From positions 1 to 33,342 of the forward strand of contig NZ_JAPNXM010000015.1 in the NCBI RefSeq assembly GCF_049472675.1: DNA of 33,342 nucleotides, written 5' to 3'. The DNA comes from Deferribacter thermophilus (GTDB lineage Bacteria > Chrysiogenota > Deferribacteres > Deferribacterales > Deferribacteraceae). Below the pieces are notes generated by a model. That model was not told where the DNA came from and made no database searches. It saw nothing but the letters and a program-made list of their open reading frames with translations. This document shows, one piece after another, positions 1-7,761 of this stretch; position 1 is the first letter of the stretch; every line of letters starts with the position of its first letter. The translations under genes were made by a program, and so were the position numbers.

Positions 1-39
1 TAAACATATAAATCCTCCTGTTTGTTCTTTAGTTAACAT
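1..39 (-). CDS. 5' end of a gene cut by the window edge, product unknown
   Basis: Downstream of coaE on the minus strand there is a strong ribosome binding site, AGGAGG at 19-14, six bases before an ATG at 7-5, so a gene probably starts there and runs out of the window. A second ATG at 39-37 opens a different frame that stays open for 13 codons to the edge but has no Shine-Dalgarno. Too little is visible to name a product, and which ATG is used cannot be decided here. Confidence 0.35.
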   Translation of the reverse strand, partial: MLTKEQTGGFICL

Positions 40-55
40 ATTTTCAGGAGGATTT
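10..55 (-). promoter_or_regulatory. Hairpin that pairs the Shine-Dalgarno of the next gene
   Basis: Positions 10-20 and 45-55 form a perfect 11-bp inverted repeat (AAATCCTCCTG / CAGGAGGATTT) around a 24-base loop. Read as minus-strand mRNA, the second arm contains the AGGAGG that serves the ATG at position 7, and the first arm contains the complementary UCCUCC. The fold would hide the ribosome binding site. There is no U-run after the second arm, so it does not look like an ordinary terminator of coaE. The effect on translation is inference. Confidence 0.5.
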
Positions 56-92
56 ACACAGTTTTAGTTACAGAGCCATACCCTCTCTTCTT

Positions 93-740
93 TCATAAAA
101 AATCTATTTTCATTTTTTTAAGTTGTCTTTTGGTATATTGATATATCTTTATTGCGTTGTAAATTCTGCTAACCTCACTTTTTAAATAATCTAAATCTTT
201 TGTATTATTTATAATGAAATTTGCATATCTCAATTTTTCTTCATAAGGCATTTGCGCTGAAATAATTTTATTTGCAAGCTCAATATCCACATTATCACGC
301 TTTAATAATCGAATTAATTGGCTTTCATAATCTACATAAACAACAATCACAGCATCAAATCGTGTATAAGTTTTCTTTTCAATAATTAAAGCTGCCTGCG
401 TTATAATTATAGCCTTATCATCCTTTGCTTTAATTTCTGATACTTTTTTCTGTTCTGTTTCAATAATTGCTGGATGTACAATTTGTTCTAATTGTAATCT
501 CTTTTCATCATTATTAAAAACGATCTCTTTTAATTTCCCTCTATCAATTTCACCATTTTCCAGTAAAATATGTCCACCAAAAGTTTCAACAATTTGTTGA
601 TAAGCTACCCCACCTTTTTTCATTACTTCTCTACTAATTTCATCTGCATCAATAGTATAGCAGCCCAATTCTTCAAAAAACTTTGCAGCAGTACTTTTCC
701 CTGAAGCTATATTCCCAGTCAATCCAAAATAAAAACTCAT
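93..740 (-). CDS. coaE: Dephospho-CoA kinase
   Basis: Predicted to phosphorylate the 3'-hydroxyl of dephospho-CoA, the last step of coenzyme A synthesis, in the cytoplasm. The 215-residue product has the normal family length and begins with a Walker A loop, G9-N-I-A-S-G14-K15-S16, then the DADEISREV segment typical of the CoaE substrate region. The loop reads NIASGKS where many family members have GIGSGKS, a mild variant that keeps the lysine. The ATG at 740 overlaps the stop of the upstream cysteine-cluster gene by four bases, so the two are translationally coupled. It is the last full gene of the pncB-pcm-FAH-ykgJ-coaE operon. Confidence 0.93.
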   Translation of the reverse strand: MSFYFGLTGNIASGKSTAAKFFEELGCYTIDADEISREVMKKGGVAYQQIVETFGGHILLENGEIDRGKLKEIVFNNDEKRLQLEQIVHPAIIETEQKKVSEIKAKDDKAIIITQAALIIEKKTYTRFDAVIVVYVDYESQLIRLLKRDNVDIELANKIISAQMPYEEKLRYANFIINNTKDLDYLKSEVSRIYNAIKIYQYTKRQLKKMKIDFL

Positions 741-988
741 TCTACACCATAAATCTTTTTCAATACCTTTATTTTATCTTCAAAACACAAAGTAGAAATC
801 AAAACACAAATTTCGTCTGGCTGAAAATCTCTACAAACTTTAGGTCGATCTTTATAAATAGCACATTTTCCATCATCTCTAAGATGATTACATTTACATA
901 ATGCGGGTTTCTTTAATGTGGATATATCAAAAAAATAGCAGCAAGCACCACACTGGAAACAATCTATTTTATTTTTCTTTTGAGACAT
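737..988 (-). CDS. YkgJ-type zinc/iron-chelating cysteine cluster protein
   Basis: An 83-residue protein with the N-terminal signature C10-x2-C13-x2-C16-C17-x2-F and further cysteines in PALCKCNHL, GKCAIY and KVCRDF. This is the CxxCxxCC pattern of the UPF0153/YkgJ family, thought to bind a zinc or iron-sulfur centre; its cellular role is not established. It is shorter than most members and consists of little more than the cluster. Its start overlaps the end of the FAH-family gene by 20 bp and its end overlaps coaE by 4 bp, which fixes it inside the operon. Confidence 0.82.
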   Translation of the reverse strand: MSQKKNKIDCFQCGACCYFFDISTLKKPALCKCNHLRDDGKCAIYKDRPKVCRDFQPDEICVLISTLCFEDKIKVLKKIYGVE

Positions 989-1733
989 AATTTCTAAGCT
1001 TTCCGACCCCTTCTACCTCAACCTCTACAACATCACCAGATTTTAACTCCCCAACACCTTCAGGTGTACCCGTTGCAATAATATCTCCTGGATAGAGAGT
1101 CATAATATTTGATATAAACGATATTAAATAAGGGACTTTAAATATCATATCTTTTGTGTTTCCATTCTGCCTCAATTCACCATTTACATAGCTTCTAACA
1201 TAAAGATTATCAAAATCTTCAAAATCTGTCTCAATATAAGGACCAAACGGTGCAAAAGTGTCAAAAGATTTTGCCCTTGTAAATTTCCCCTCTTTTTTCT
1301 GAATATCCCTTGCTGTGATATCATTAAAACATGTATACCCTAAAACATACTCAAGAGCCTCCTCTTCTGAAACCCCTTTACACCTTTTCTTAATTACTAT
1401 AGCAAGCTCTGCCTCATAATCTACTCTATTTGATTGCTCTGGATATACTATCAACCCCTCATGGCTATTAATAGCTGAATTTGGCTTTAAAAAAATCAAT
1501 GGCTCCGATGGGACTTCGTTTCCAAGCTCCTTTGCATGATCAGCATAATTACGACCAATACAAACAATCTTGGAAGGGATTACAGGTGGTAAAAAATGCA
1601 CCTCATCAAGCTCATAAACTTCATCCGTTATGGTATAATTATCAAAAAAGGTTCCTAAAATTCGTTTTATCTTTCCATCTACTAATACCCCTTTTTTTTC
1701 CACTTCCCCTGTTTTAAATCTCAAAAGTTTCAT
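969..1733 (-). CDS. Fumarylacetoacetate hydrolase family protein
   Basis: A 254-residue FAH-superfamily enzyme. The family binds Mg2+ or Mn2+ and either cleaves C-C bonds (acylpyruvate hydrolysis), isomerises homoprotocatechuate products or decarboxylates oxaloacetate. The core starts near residue 54 with KIVCIGRNYADHAKELG, the metal ligands are most likely E107, E109 (VDYEAELAIVI) and D138 (FNDITARD), and the C-terminus has GDIIATGTPEGVG. The short N-terminal domain (1-50) is also typical. AAGGGGGT lies five bases before the ATG at 1733. Housekeeping neighbours favour an acylpyruvase or oxaloacetate tautomerase/decarboxylase role, but the substrate cannot be read from sequence. Confidence 0.88.
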   Translation of the reverse strand: MKLLRFKTGEVEKKGVLVDGKIKRILGTFFDNYTITDEVYELDEVHFLPPVIPSKIVCIGRNYADHAKELGNEVPSEPLIFLKPNSAINSHEGLIVYPEQSNRVDYEAELAIVIKKRCKGVSEEEALEYVLGYTCFNDITARDIQKKEGKFTRAKSFDTFAPFGPYIETDFEDFDNLYVRSYVNGELRQNGNTKDMIFKVPYLISFISNIMTLYPGDIIATGTPEGVGELKSGDVVEVEVEGVGKLRNYVSKEK

Positions 1734-1751
1734 AAAATACCCCCTTAAAAT

Positions 1752-2393
1752 TTATTTGAACCCTTTTTTCCCTCTTAAAGGTACAAAAACACAAGCAAAA
1801 TAATCCTCTGATACTATATTATCTTCATTTAGCTTGATATATCTTTTTAACCATTGAGTAAATCTATCCCCTTCAGGAACAACAAGATATCCACCCACCT
1901 TCAATTGTTCAAAAAGTTCCTCTGGCACACTTTCTGTTGCAGCTGTAATAATTATTTTGTCATAAGGAGCATAATCTTTTAATCCAACACTGCCATCACC
2001 TAAAATAACGGTAACATTTTTTATACCTGCCTTTTCTAAATTGCTTTTTGCAAACTCAACAAGTTCAGGGATTATCTCTACTGTATAAACATGTTTACAA
2101 AGTTTTGATGCAATTGCCGCTTGATAACCAGATCCTGTACCAATTTCAAGTAAAATATCATCCTCATTTAAATCAAGCAGTTCTGTCATCTTTGCTACCA
2201 TATAAGGCTGCGATATAGTCTGTCCGTAGCCGATAGGAAGTGGTGAATCATCGTAGGCTCTATCTTTATATTCTTCTAAAACAAATAACTCTCTTGGAAC
2301 ATTTAAAAAAGCATCAAGAACCCTTTTATCCTTAACATCTCTACCTTGAAGCTGCTCTTTAACCATCAACATTCTTTTAAATTCAAATGACAT
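1752..2393 (-). CDS. pcm: Protein-L-isoaspartate O-methyltransferase
   Basis: Predicted to methylate L-isoaspartyl residues in damaged proteins with S-adenosylmethionine, starting their repair in the cytoplasm. At 213 residues it has family length. Residues 55-66 (IGYGQTISQPYM) form the substrate loop with S61, and 82-93 (LEIGTGSGYQAA) is the AdoMet-binding motif I, followed by acidic motif II (YTVEIIPEL). The ATG at 2393 has GGGG four to five bases upstream and overlaps the end of pncB by 11 bp. Later in-frame ATGs at residues 8 and 10 have no better ribosome binding site. Confidence 0.93.
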   Translation of the reverse strand: MSFEFKRMLMVKEQLQGRDVKDKRVLDAFLNVPRELFVLEEYKDRAYDDSPLPIGYGQTISQPYMVAKMTELLDLNEDDILLEIGTGSGYQAAIASKLCKHVYTVEIIPELVEFAKSNLEKAGIKNVTVILGDGSVGLKDYAPYDKIIITAATESVPEELFEQLKVGGYLVVPEGDRFTQWLKRYIKLNEDNIVSEDYFACVFVPLRGKKGFK

Positions 2394-3552
2394 ATATCCC
2401 CTTTTTTATCCTATCAAACTGAGAAACTACACGATTTTTGATAGATTCAATATCCTCTTCCCACAAAATTTTCCCATTCTCCATTACCTTTTTTGTAATC
2501 ATTACCATTTTGTTTCCACAATCACAGAAAATTTCATCATCACTTTTTACACTAAATCTTTGATTTAAACAGTTTTCACACTGATATGCATATTTAAATC
2601 CAGACATTTTACCTTTTTTACTCAATGGCTTACCATCAATCTCAACAATATCCATTGAAAAATCCATAACTTTTGCATTGGAAATACTTGTACCTACTCC
2701 AAAACCATCAATTACAGATTTGAGCTCTATAATAGCTTTTTCATCAAGGCCACCACTAGCAAAAAGCTTTACATGATTAAAACCTCTTATATCGAGCTCC
2801 CATCTAATCTCTTCTGCAATTTTTTTCAAATTTCCTCTTCGAGAGCCAGGGGTATCAAGCCTAATACCATAGAGTTTATCCTTTAAATATTCAGCAACCC
2901 TCAAAGATTCAAATCTCTCATCACCAAAAGTATCTATTAACGCAATTCTTTTAACATTTTCATCAATAACAGCATCATATAGTTTCATAGTTTCAAGGGT
3001 ATCACCAACTTGAATTATCAAAGCATGAGGAATTGTTCCAGATGCTTTTTTACCAATTAATTTTTCAGCAAAAACAACAGAAAAACCATCACATCCACCA
3101 ATATATGCGTATTTATCAACCATACCAGAAATTGCAGGATGGACTCTTCTTGCACCGAAAGATAAGACAATTTTGTCGCCAGCTGCTATTTTACATTTTG
3201 CAGCCTTTGTAGAAATCCCAGAAGAGTGACATAAAAATCCTAAAATAGCTGTCTCATAAATACCAAAATCAAGGTAATTCCCAACAATCGTCATTACTGG
3301 AGTATTTTCAAAAAAAATATTCCCTTCTGGTATAGCATAAACATCAACAGGTTTATTTTCTAATAATTTTAACACATTAGTAAGCCCTGTAAAAATACCA
3401 AAAGGGTACTCTGCAGGCATCCCTTTTTGAGCAACTTCCATGGTAACTTTTTTATTTATATTATTTTTCTTTAGCACTTCTTCAGTTCTTATAAAATATA
3501 CATCCGTTGTAAGCCCTTTTAAAATCTCCTCTTTTGTAGGCAGATCAAACAT
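2383..3552 (-). CDS. pncB: Nicotinate phosphoribosyltransferase, archaeal-type with C-terminal Cys motif
   Basis: Predicted to join nicotinate and PRPP to give nicotinate mononucleotide in NAD salvage. The 389-residue protein resembles the shorter NAPRTase type: SFGARRVHPA and the phosphate-binding region FASGGLDEK...FGVGTSISNA are recognisable. The last 70 residues carry C-x2-C (YQCENCLNQ) and C-x-C (FCDCGNK), resembling the zinc-knuckle-like tail described for the Thermoplasma enzyme. AGGGG lies five to eight bases before the ATG at 3552. It is the first gene of the five-gene minus-strand operon; its promoter must lie next to or inside the repeat element at 3580-3738. Confidence 0.9.
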   Translation of the reverse strand: MFDLPTKEEILKGLTTDVYFIRTEEVLKKNNINKKVTMEVAQKGMPAEYPFGIFTGLTNVLKLLENKPVDVYAIPEGNIFFENTPVMTIVGNYLDFGIYETAILGFLCHSSGISTKAAKCKIAAGDKIVLSFGARRVHPAISGMVDKYAYIGGCDGFSVVFAEKLIGKKASGTIPHALIIQVGDTLETMKLYDAVIDENVKRIALIDTFGDERFESLRVAEYLKDKLYGIRLDTPGSRRGNLKKIAEEIRWELDIRGFNHVKLFASGGLDEKAIIELKSVIDGFGVGTSISNAKVMDFSMDIVEIDGKPLSKKGKMSGFKYAYQCENCLNQRFSVKSDDEIFCDCGNKMVMITKKVMENGKILWEEDIESIKNRVVSQFDRIKKGIYVI

Positions 3553-3579
3553 TACACCCCTCTCATTTGCATTTTTTAT

Positions 3580-3738
3580 AAATTGAGTTGCACAATAATA
3601 ATAGCTTAAGCACCTCAGATTGCGTCGCTGACGCTCTCAATGACGGAATTTTAAAGTCATTGCGAGGCAACAAATGTTGCCGAAGCAATCTCAAAGCTAC
3701 ATTTATATCAAAAAATTGTTCCATTGTGCAACAGCCTC
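3580..3738. repeat. MITE-like palindromic repeat, copy A
   Basis: The core runs from CAGATTGCGTCGCTGACGCT (3616-3635) to CGAAGCAATCTC (3680-3691). Outside it lie GTTGCACAA at 3587-3595 and its complement TTGTGCAACAGCCTC at 3724-3738, the terminal inverted repeats seen also in copy C. The left end is altered (GAGTTGCAC instead of GAGGCTGTTGCAC). The element fills half of the gap between the divergent pncB and glycosyltransferase genes. Confidence 0.8.
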
Positions 3739-3831
3739 AAAATATATGTCCCATATAACCTGACTAACTCATTATATTATTAATTACATTGATCTACAAG
3801 TAAATTTATTTTTTTAAATGAATATTGATTT

Positions 3832-3873
3832 TTTATAAATTGAAAATTATTTTATTCACTGTCAATTTATAAA
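3832..3873 (+). promoter_or_regulatory. 12-bp inverted repeat upstream of the glycosyltransferase gene
   Basis: TTTATAAATTGA (3832-3843) and TCAATTTATAAA (3862-3873) are perfect reverse complements separated by 18 bases. The second arm ends 23 bases before the glycosyltransferase ATG. It could be a regulator binding site with two half-sites or a 5'-UTR hairpin. AT-rich sequence raises the chance of coincidence, but a perfect 12-bp arm just before a start codon is notable. Confidence 0.45.
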
Positions 3874-3896
3874 TTCCGCTTAACTTGGAGGATAAA

Positions 3897-5036
3897 ATGA
3901 GAATAGGATTTATCTCATCTTATTCGCCGGTGGAATGCGGAATAGCCACATATACACAGTATCTTACGGATGAGCTTAGAAAAAAATGGGTTGATACATA
4001 TATTGTTTCCCATTATGGCTCTCAAGGAAAAAATGTTTTTCCAGCCTTTGATTATGATGACCCCGATTTTGCCAATAAAACCTTTTCCATGATGATGAGA
4101 TTTACCCCAGATATAGTTCATATCCAGCATGAATTTGGCTTATACAGCGGAAAGTTTGGGCTCAACATTATACCTTTAATCTTAAATTTTAGATTAACTG
4201 ATATACCAGTAATTACAACACTACACACCGTTTATAAAGATATGCCTAAAGAGCATAAAATCATTACTGATGCAATAATTAGAAACAGCACCAAAGTAAT
4301 TGTCCATGAAAATTATCAAAAAGATACTTTATTAAATGTCATTGATAAAAGTTTTGAAGATAAAATTGCAGTTATTCCACACGGAGCAAGAGTTATAAAA
4401 GAAATAGATAATGCTAAAAAAATCTTAAATTTACCTGATAATTCTATAGTGTTAACTCAAATAGGTTATTTCAGGCCTTCAAAAAATTTTGAAACTACAA
4501 TAGATATCTTCAATAAATTAGCTGATAAATACGATAATATCCTATTAGTTATAGCAGGAAAAATCAGAGGGATAGAGCACAGAGAATATCGAAACATTAT
4601 TTTCAAAAAAATAGAAGAATCACCCTTTAAAAAAAGAATCTATCTTATCAGAGGTCAACTTTCACAATCCTCATTTGATACAGTAATTTCGGCTTCAGAT
4701 ATAATCATTTTGCCATATAAAATAAACTCACAAAGTGGGATACTTGCCCATTGTCTTGCCTTTGGAAAACCTGTTGTTTCAAGTGCAACCCTTTCTATGG
4801 TGCAGACTTTTGAAAAATCCAAATCAGGTTTTGCTTGTAATACTCTTGAAGAATATATAGAAAAAACAGCTGCTTTAATAGAGGATGAAAGTTTAAGAAA
4901 AACTATGTCAATCAATGCAAAAAATTATGTAAAAAATGAAATATCATGGAATATAATTGCAAATAAGCATATTGAACTTTATCAAAAACTTACAAAAGTA
5001 AGTATAAATTTAGACAATATAATAACATTAGATTAA
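3897..5036 (+). CDS. Glycosyltransferase family 4 protein
   Basis: A 379-residue GT-B fold glycosyltransferase, predicted to move a sugar from a nucleotide-sugar donor in the cytoplasm. The N-terminus (MRIGFISSYSPVECGIATY) is the acceptor-side Rossmann half found in GT4 enzymes; residues around 190-290 (LTQIGYFRPSKNFE, LVIAGKIRG, ASDIIILPYK) form the donor-binding half, ending in ILAHCLAFGKPVVSS, the counterpart of the E-x7-E helix region. The ATG at 3897 is chosen over the TTG at 3885 because TTGGAGG, five bases upstream, would otherwise be inside the gene. Twelve bases separate it from the GH130 gene, so both probably act on one glycoside. Donor and product are unknown. Confidence 0.85.
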   Translation: MRIGFISSYSPVECGIATYTQYLTDELRKKWVDTYIVSHYGSQGKNVFPAFDYDDPDFANKTFSMMMRFTPDIVHIQHEFGLYSGKFGLNIIPLILNFRLTDIPVITTLHTVYKDMPKEHKIITDAIIRNSTKVIVHENYQKDTLLNVIDKSFEDKIAVIPHGARVIKEIDNAKKILNLPDNSIVLTQIGYFRPSKNFETTIDIFNKLADKYDNILLVIAGKIRGIEHREYRNIIFKKIEESPFKKRIYLIRGQLSQSSFDTVISASDIIILPYKINSQSGILAHCLAFGKPVVSSATLSMVQTFEKSKSGFACNTLEEYIEKTAALIEDESLRKTMSINAKNYVKNEISWNIIANKHIELYQKLTKVSINLDNIITLD

Positions 5037-5048
5037 GGGGAGGGTATA

Positions 5049-5984
5049 ATGAGTAAATTTGATATTTTCATAAGGGATAAAAATAACCCAATTATTACTA
5101 GGGAAGATATCCCTTATAGATGTAACACCGTGTTTAATGCTGCTGCAACTGAATTTAATGATGAAATTTTACTTTTATTAAGAGTTGAAGACATTGATGG
5201 ACACAGCCATCTCACTTTGGCAAGATCAAAAGATGGTGTAAATTTTACTGTTGATGAAAAACCATGGATTACACCCAGTAATGATGAAAAGTATGCAATT
5301 TACGAAAAATATGGTGTCGAAGACCCAAGAATAACTAAAATAGATGATACATATTACATAACCTATGTAGCTTTTGGACCTTATGGACCAAGAGTAGGTA
5401 TCGGTTATACCAAAGACTTTAAAGAGTTTACCAGGATAGGCTTTGCAACAGTTACAGATGATAAAGACGCAGTCCTATTTCCACAAAAAATCAATGGGAA
5501 ATATTACCTCATCAACAGGCCTGGTGGAATGGCAGGAGCTGGTGGTACAATATGGATTTCAGAGTCAAAAGATCTGATTTATTGGGGGAATGCAAAAGCA
5601 ATACTTTCTCCTGAACCAGGTTGGGGTAATTATAAGCTGGGAGCTTCAACTCCACCTATTTTGACTGAAAAAGGTTGGTTACTACTTTATCATGGAGTTA
5701 GAAAAACAGCTGGAGGAAATCTTTATAGAGTTGGAGCAATGCTTTTAGATTATGAAAAACCTTGGAAATTAATAAGCTATACACCCCATTTTATATTTGC
5801 CCCTAGGGAGTTTTATGAAAGGGTTGGAGATGTCCCAAATGTTGTATTCCCTTGTGGATGGATTCAAAAAGGTGATGAACTGTTAGTTTATTATGGAGCA
5901 GCAGATACTTCTATATGTTTAGCACGAACAACTGTTGATAAAATATTAGAAAACTGTACCGCAACACCCAAAATCTGTTTTTAA
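5049..5984 (+). CDS. GH130-family glycoside phosphorylase-like protein
   Basis: A 311-residue five-bladed beta-propeller protein of the GH130 type. Characterised members phosphorolyse or hydrolyse beta-mannosides such as mannosyl-1,4-glucose or mannooligosaccharides. The likely general acid is D92 in GVEDPR; RCNTVFNAAA near residue 24, LINRPGGMAGAGG and LLYHGVR are family blocks. There is no signal peptide, so it acts in the cytoplasm beside the GT4 enzyme encoded just upstream. GGGGAGGGT precedes the ATG. The pairing suggests synthesis and turnover of a mannose-containing oligosaccharide or compatible solute (inference). Its stop overlaps the stop of the facing DUF364 gene. Confidence 0.85.
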   Translation: MSKFDIFIRDKNNPIITREDIPYRCNTVFNAAATEFNDEILLLLRVEDIDGHSHLTLARSKDGVNFTVDEKPWITPSNDEKYAIYEKYGVEDPRITKIDDTYYITYVAFGPYGPRVGIGYTKDFKEFTRIGFATVTDDKDAVLFPQKINGKYYLINRPGGMAGAGGTIWISESKDLIYWGNAKAILSPEPGWGNYKLGASTPPILTEKGWLLLYHGVRKTAGGNLYRVGAMLLDYEKPWKLISYTPHFIFAPREFYERVGDVPNVVFPCGWIQKGDELLVYYGAADTSICLARTTVDKILENCTATPKICF

Positions 5985-6697
5985 AGCGCTTGTAGCCATC
6001 TCTTTTCAATGAAGGGTTTCACCCCCTTCATCCCTGCACCTTTTGAAACAGCATCCATAATCTCATCACTTTTTACAAAACTACCAGCAATATTTGCAAA
6101 TTTTGCAAGCTCATTTGATAAAGGTGTTGTAGGCCCCATCAAAATTTTTATAGATGAATCGTTACAATAACATAAAAAATCTTCTGTGGTTTTATTTACC
6201 AATGTCGTACCAGATATAATCACCACATCACAAGCTGGAAGATAAAACTTAGCCATATTAGGAGGTATAACACCAGGCAAATCTTTTAATTCAAAGATAA
6301 ATAATTCATCTACAATATCTTTAATTTTTTCAATAACTGGTTTAAAAAATCCTACAATTGCAACCTTCTTATTATTAAAATCTATCCTTTCAAAAATATC
6401 AACATTATCAACTTCTCCATTATCAAGACACGAGTTAATTGTAGCAAGGCCAATAGCTGATTCTAATATGTCAACACTGAAAAAAAGTCTTGCAATCTCT
6501 TTTGCTGGCTCACCTTTAAGATTTCTATTTAGGATATTGCAACCACCACCAATTTCATTTCTAAAGGTATAAGCAAGACCAACCCCTGCCTCAGTTTTCA
6601 CAGCTACATAGCTTAAGCCAAGGACATAATCTAAAATAGTGAGATTTTCTAATTTATTTTCGACTTCTTCAAAAATAAGATGGCTCAAAAGCTTCAC
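5981..6697 (-). CDS. DUF364 / DUF4213 putative heavy-metal chelation protein
   Basis: A 238-residue protein with an N-terminal DUF4213-like part (about 1-90; LGLSYVAVKTEAGVGLAYTFRNE) and a C-terminal Rossmann-like DUF364 part (about 105-230; KVAIVGFFKPVIEKIK, VVIISGTTLVNKT, ILMGPTTPLS). Family members are annotated as possible metal-chelation proteins on structural grounds, and no reaction is established. It begins inside the stop of hisE (ATGA overlap at 6694-6697) and ends tail to tail with the GH130 gene, sharing four bases. Co-transcription with hisF and hisE may be simple packing. Confidence 0.8.
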   Translation of the reverse strand: MKLLSHLIFEEVENKLENLTILDYVLGLSYVAVKTEAGVGLAYTFRNEIGGGCNILNRNLKGEPAKEIARLFFSVDILESAIGLATINSCLDNGEVDNVDIFERIDFNNKKVAIVGFFKPVIEKIKDIVDELFIFELKDLPGVIPPNMAKFYLPACDVVIISGTTLVNKTTEDFLCYCNDSSIKILMGPTTPLSNELAKFANIAGSFVKSDEIMDAVSKGAGMKGVKPFIEKRWLQAL

Positions 6698-6978
6698 TTA
6701 TGACGCCTTTCAAGCTCACTTAATACATCTTCAAATTTGATATCTTTATACTCCAAAGCAACAAAAAAATGATATAATAAATCTACAAACTCGCTTAAGA
6801 TTCTCTCATCACTCTCTTTCAAATAAGCTTTTAAAAACTCTGCAAACTCCTCACCAAGTTTTTTTACAATCTTATTTTCACCAGCATCAAAAAGTGAATT
6901 GGTATAAGAGCCCTCTTTTGGATTTAACTTCCTATCTCTAATAGTTTCAATCAATTTCTCTAATATACTTAAATTCAT
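6694..6978 (-). CDS. hisE: Phosphoribosyl-ATP pyrophosphatase
   Basis: Predicted to hydrolyse phosphoribosyl-ATP to phosphoribosyl-AMP and pyrophosphate, the second step of histidine synthesis. The 94-residue all-alpha protein shows the MazG-like metal-binding pattern: KKLGEEFAEFLKA followed by SEFVDLLYHFFVA, with the E-E-x2-E and E-x2-D residues in place. It is a stand-alone HisE rather than a HisIE fusion. It follows hisF by 12 bases. No other his genes are in the window, so the histidine pathway is dispersed or continues elsewhere. Confidence 0.9.
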   Translation of the reverse strand: MNLSILEKLIETIRDRKLNPKEGSYTNSLFDAGENKIVKKLGEEFAEFLKAYLKESDERILSEFVDLLYHFFVALEYKDIKFEDVLSELERRHK

Positions 6979-6990
6979 TTAAACCCCTTT

Positions 6991-7752
6991 TTATAGTCTA
7001 ACAGCTACACCATGTTTTTTAAGAAACTCTTTAACCTCTTTTATTGAATACTCTTTATAATGAAATATAGAAGCTGCTAAGGCTGCATCCGCTTTCCCTT
7101 TGGTTAATCCTTCTAAAATATGCTCTAAATTGCCCACACCACCTGATGCAATAACAGGTATTTCCACAGCCTCAGCCACTGCTCTCGTCAGCTCTATATC
7201 GTACCCCTCTTTTGTCCCATCCATATCCATACTGGTAAGTAGTATCTCACCAGCACCATAAAGCTCCATCCTTTTTGCCCATTCTATAGCATCTATACCT
7301 GTGGGAGTTCTGCCACCATGGATATAAACTTCCCATCCAGAACCATCTGGTTTCCTTTTAGCATCTATAGCAACCACTATACATTGAGAACCAAAAACAC
7401 TTGATGCTTCTCTTACAAAATCAGGATTTTTTACTGCAGCAGAGTTAATAGAAACCTTATCAGCACCAGCTTTCAAAAGATTTCTGATATCCTCAATAGT
7501 CCTTACTCCACCACCAACAGTTAGTGGAATAAAAACCTGCTCAGCAGTCTTTTTAACAACATCTATAATTATCCCTCTGTTTTCAGCACTAGCAGTAATA
7601 TCAAGAAAAGTAATCTCATCTGCACCTTCCAAATTATACTGCTTTGCCACCTCTACTGGATCACCAGCATCTTTTAAATTTACAAACTTTGTCCCTTTTA
7701 CGACCCTACCATCCTTTACATCAAGACAGGGGATTATCCGTTTTGCAAGCAT
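6991..7752 (-). CDS. hisF: Imidazole glycerol phosphate synthase cyclase subunit HisF
   Basis: Predicted TIM-barrel cyclase that, with ammonia from HisH, turns PRFAR into imidazole glycerol phosphate and AICAR. At 253 residues it matches the family. The catalytic acids are visible as D11 (IPCLDVKDGRVVKG) and D130 (VVAIDAKRKPDG), and the phosphate loops as TVGGGVRT and IASGGVGN. The partner hisH is not in the window. It starts nine bases after the HIT gene and precedes hisE by 12 bases on the same strand. Confidence 0.96.
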   Translation of the reverse strand: MLAKRIIPCLDVKDGRVVKGTKFVNLKDAGDPVEVAKQYNLEGADEITFLDITASAENRGIIIDVVKKTAEQVFIPLTVGGGVRTIEDIRNLLKAGADKVSINSAAVKNPDFVREASSVFGSQCIVVAIDAKRKPDGSGWEVYIHGGRTPTGIDAIEWAKRMELYGAGEILLTSMDMDGTKEGYDIELTRAVAEAVEIPVIASGGVGNLEHILEGLTKGKADAALAASIFHYKEYSIKEVKEFLKKHGVAVRL

Positions 7753-7761
7753 CTTTAACCT

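Larger units (their letters stand above)
3553..3896. other. Divergent intergenic region pncB / glycosyltransferase
   Basis: This 344-base gap holds repeat copy A (3580-3738), then very AT-rich sequence without an ORF. The right part contains the 12-bp inverted repeat at 3832-3873 and a possible promoter TTGATT (3825-3830), 17-base spacer, TATTTT (3848-3853) for the plus-strand genes. That promoter is weak and uncertain. No RNA gene is apparent. Confidence 0.5.

Noticed and set aside
67..82. Three-codon start-stop frame (ATG GCT CTG TAA) after a purine-rich GAGAGGG behind coaE
   Set aside because: So short a frame is likely by chance; there is no independent sign that it is translated.
1481..1717. 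Open frame on the plus strand inside the FAH-family gene
   Set aside because: It lies fully antisense to a well-conserved gene, has no ribosome binding site and its translation has no recognisable domain.
6694..7752. A complete histidine operon
   Set aside because: Only hisF and hisE are present; the other genes around them belong to other families.
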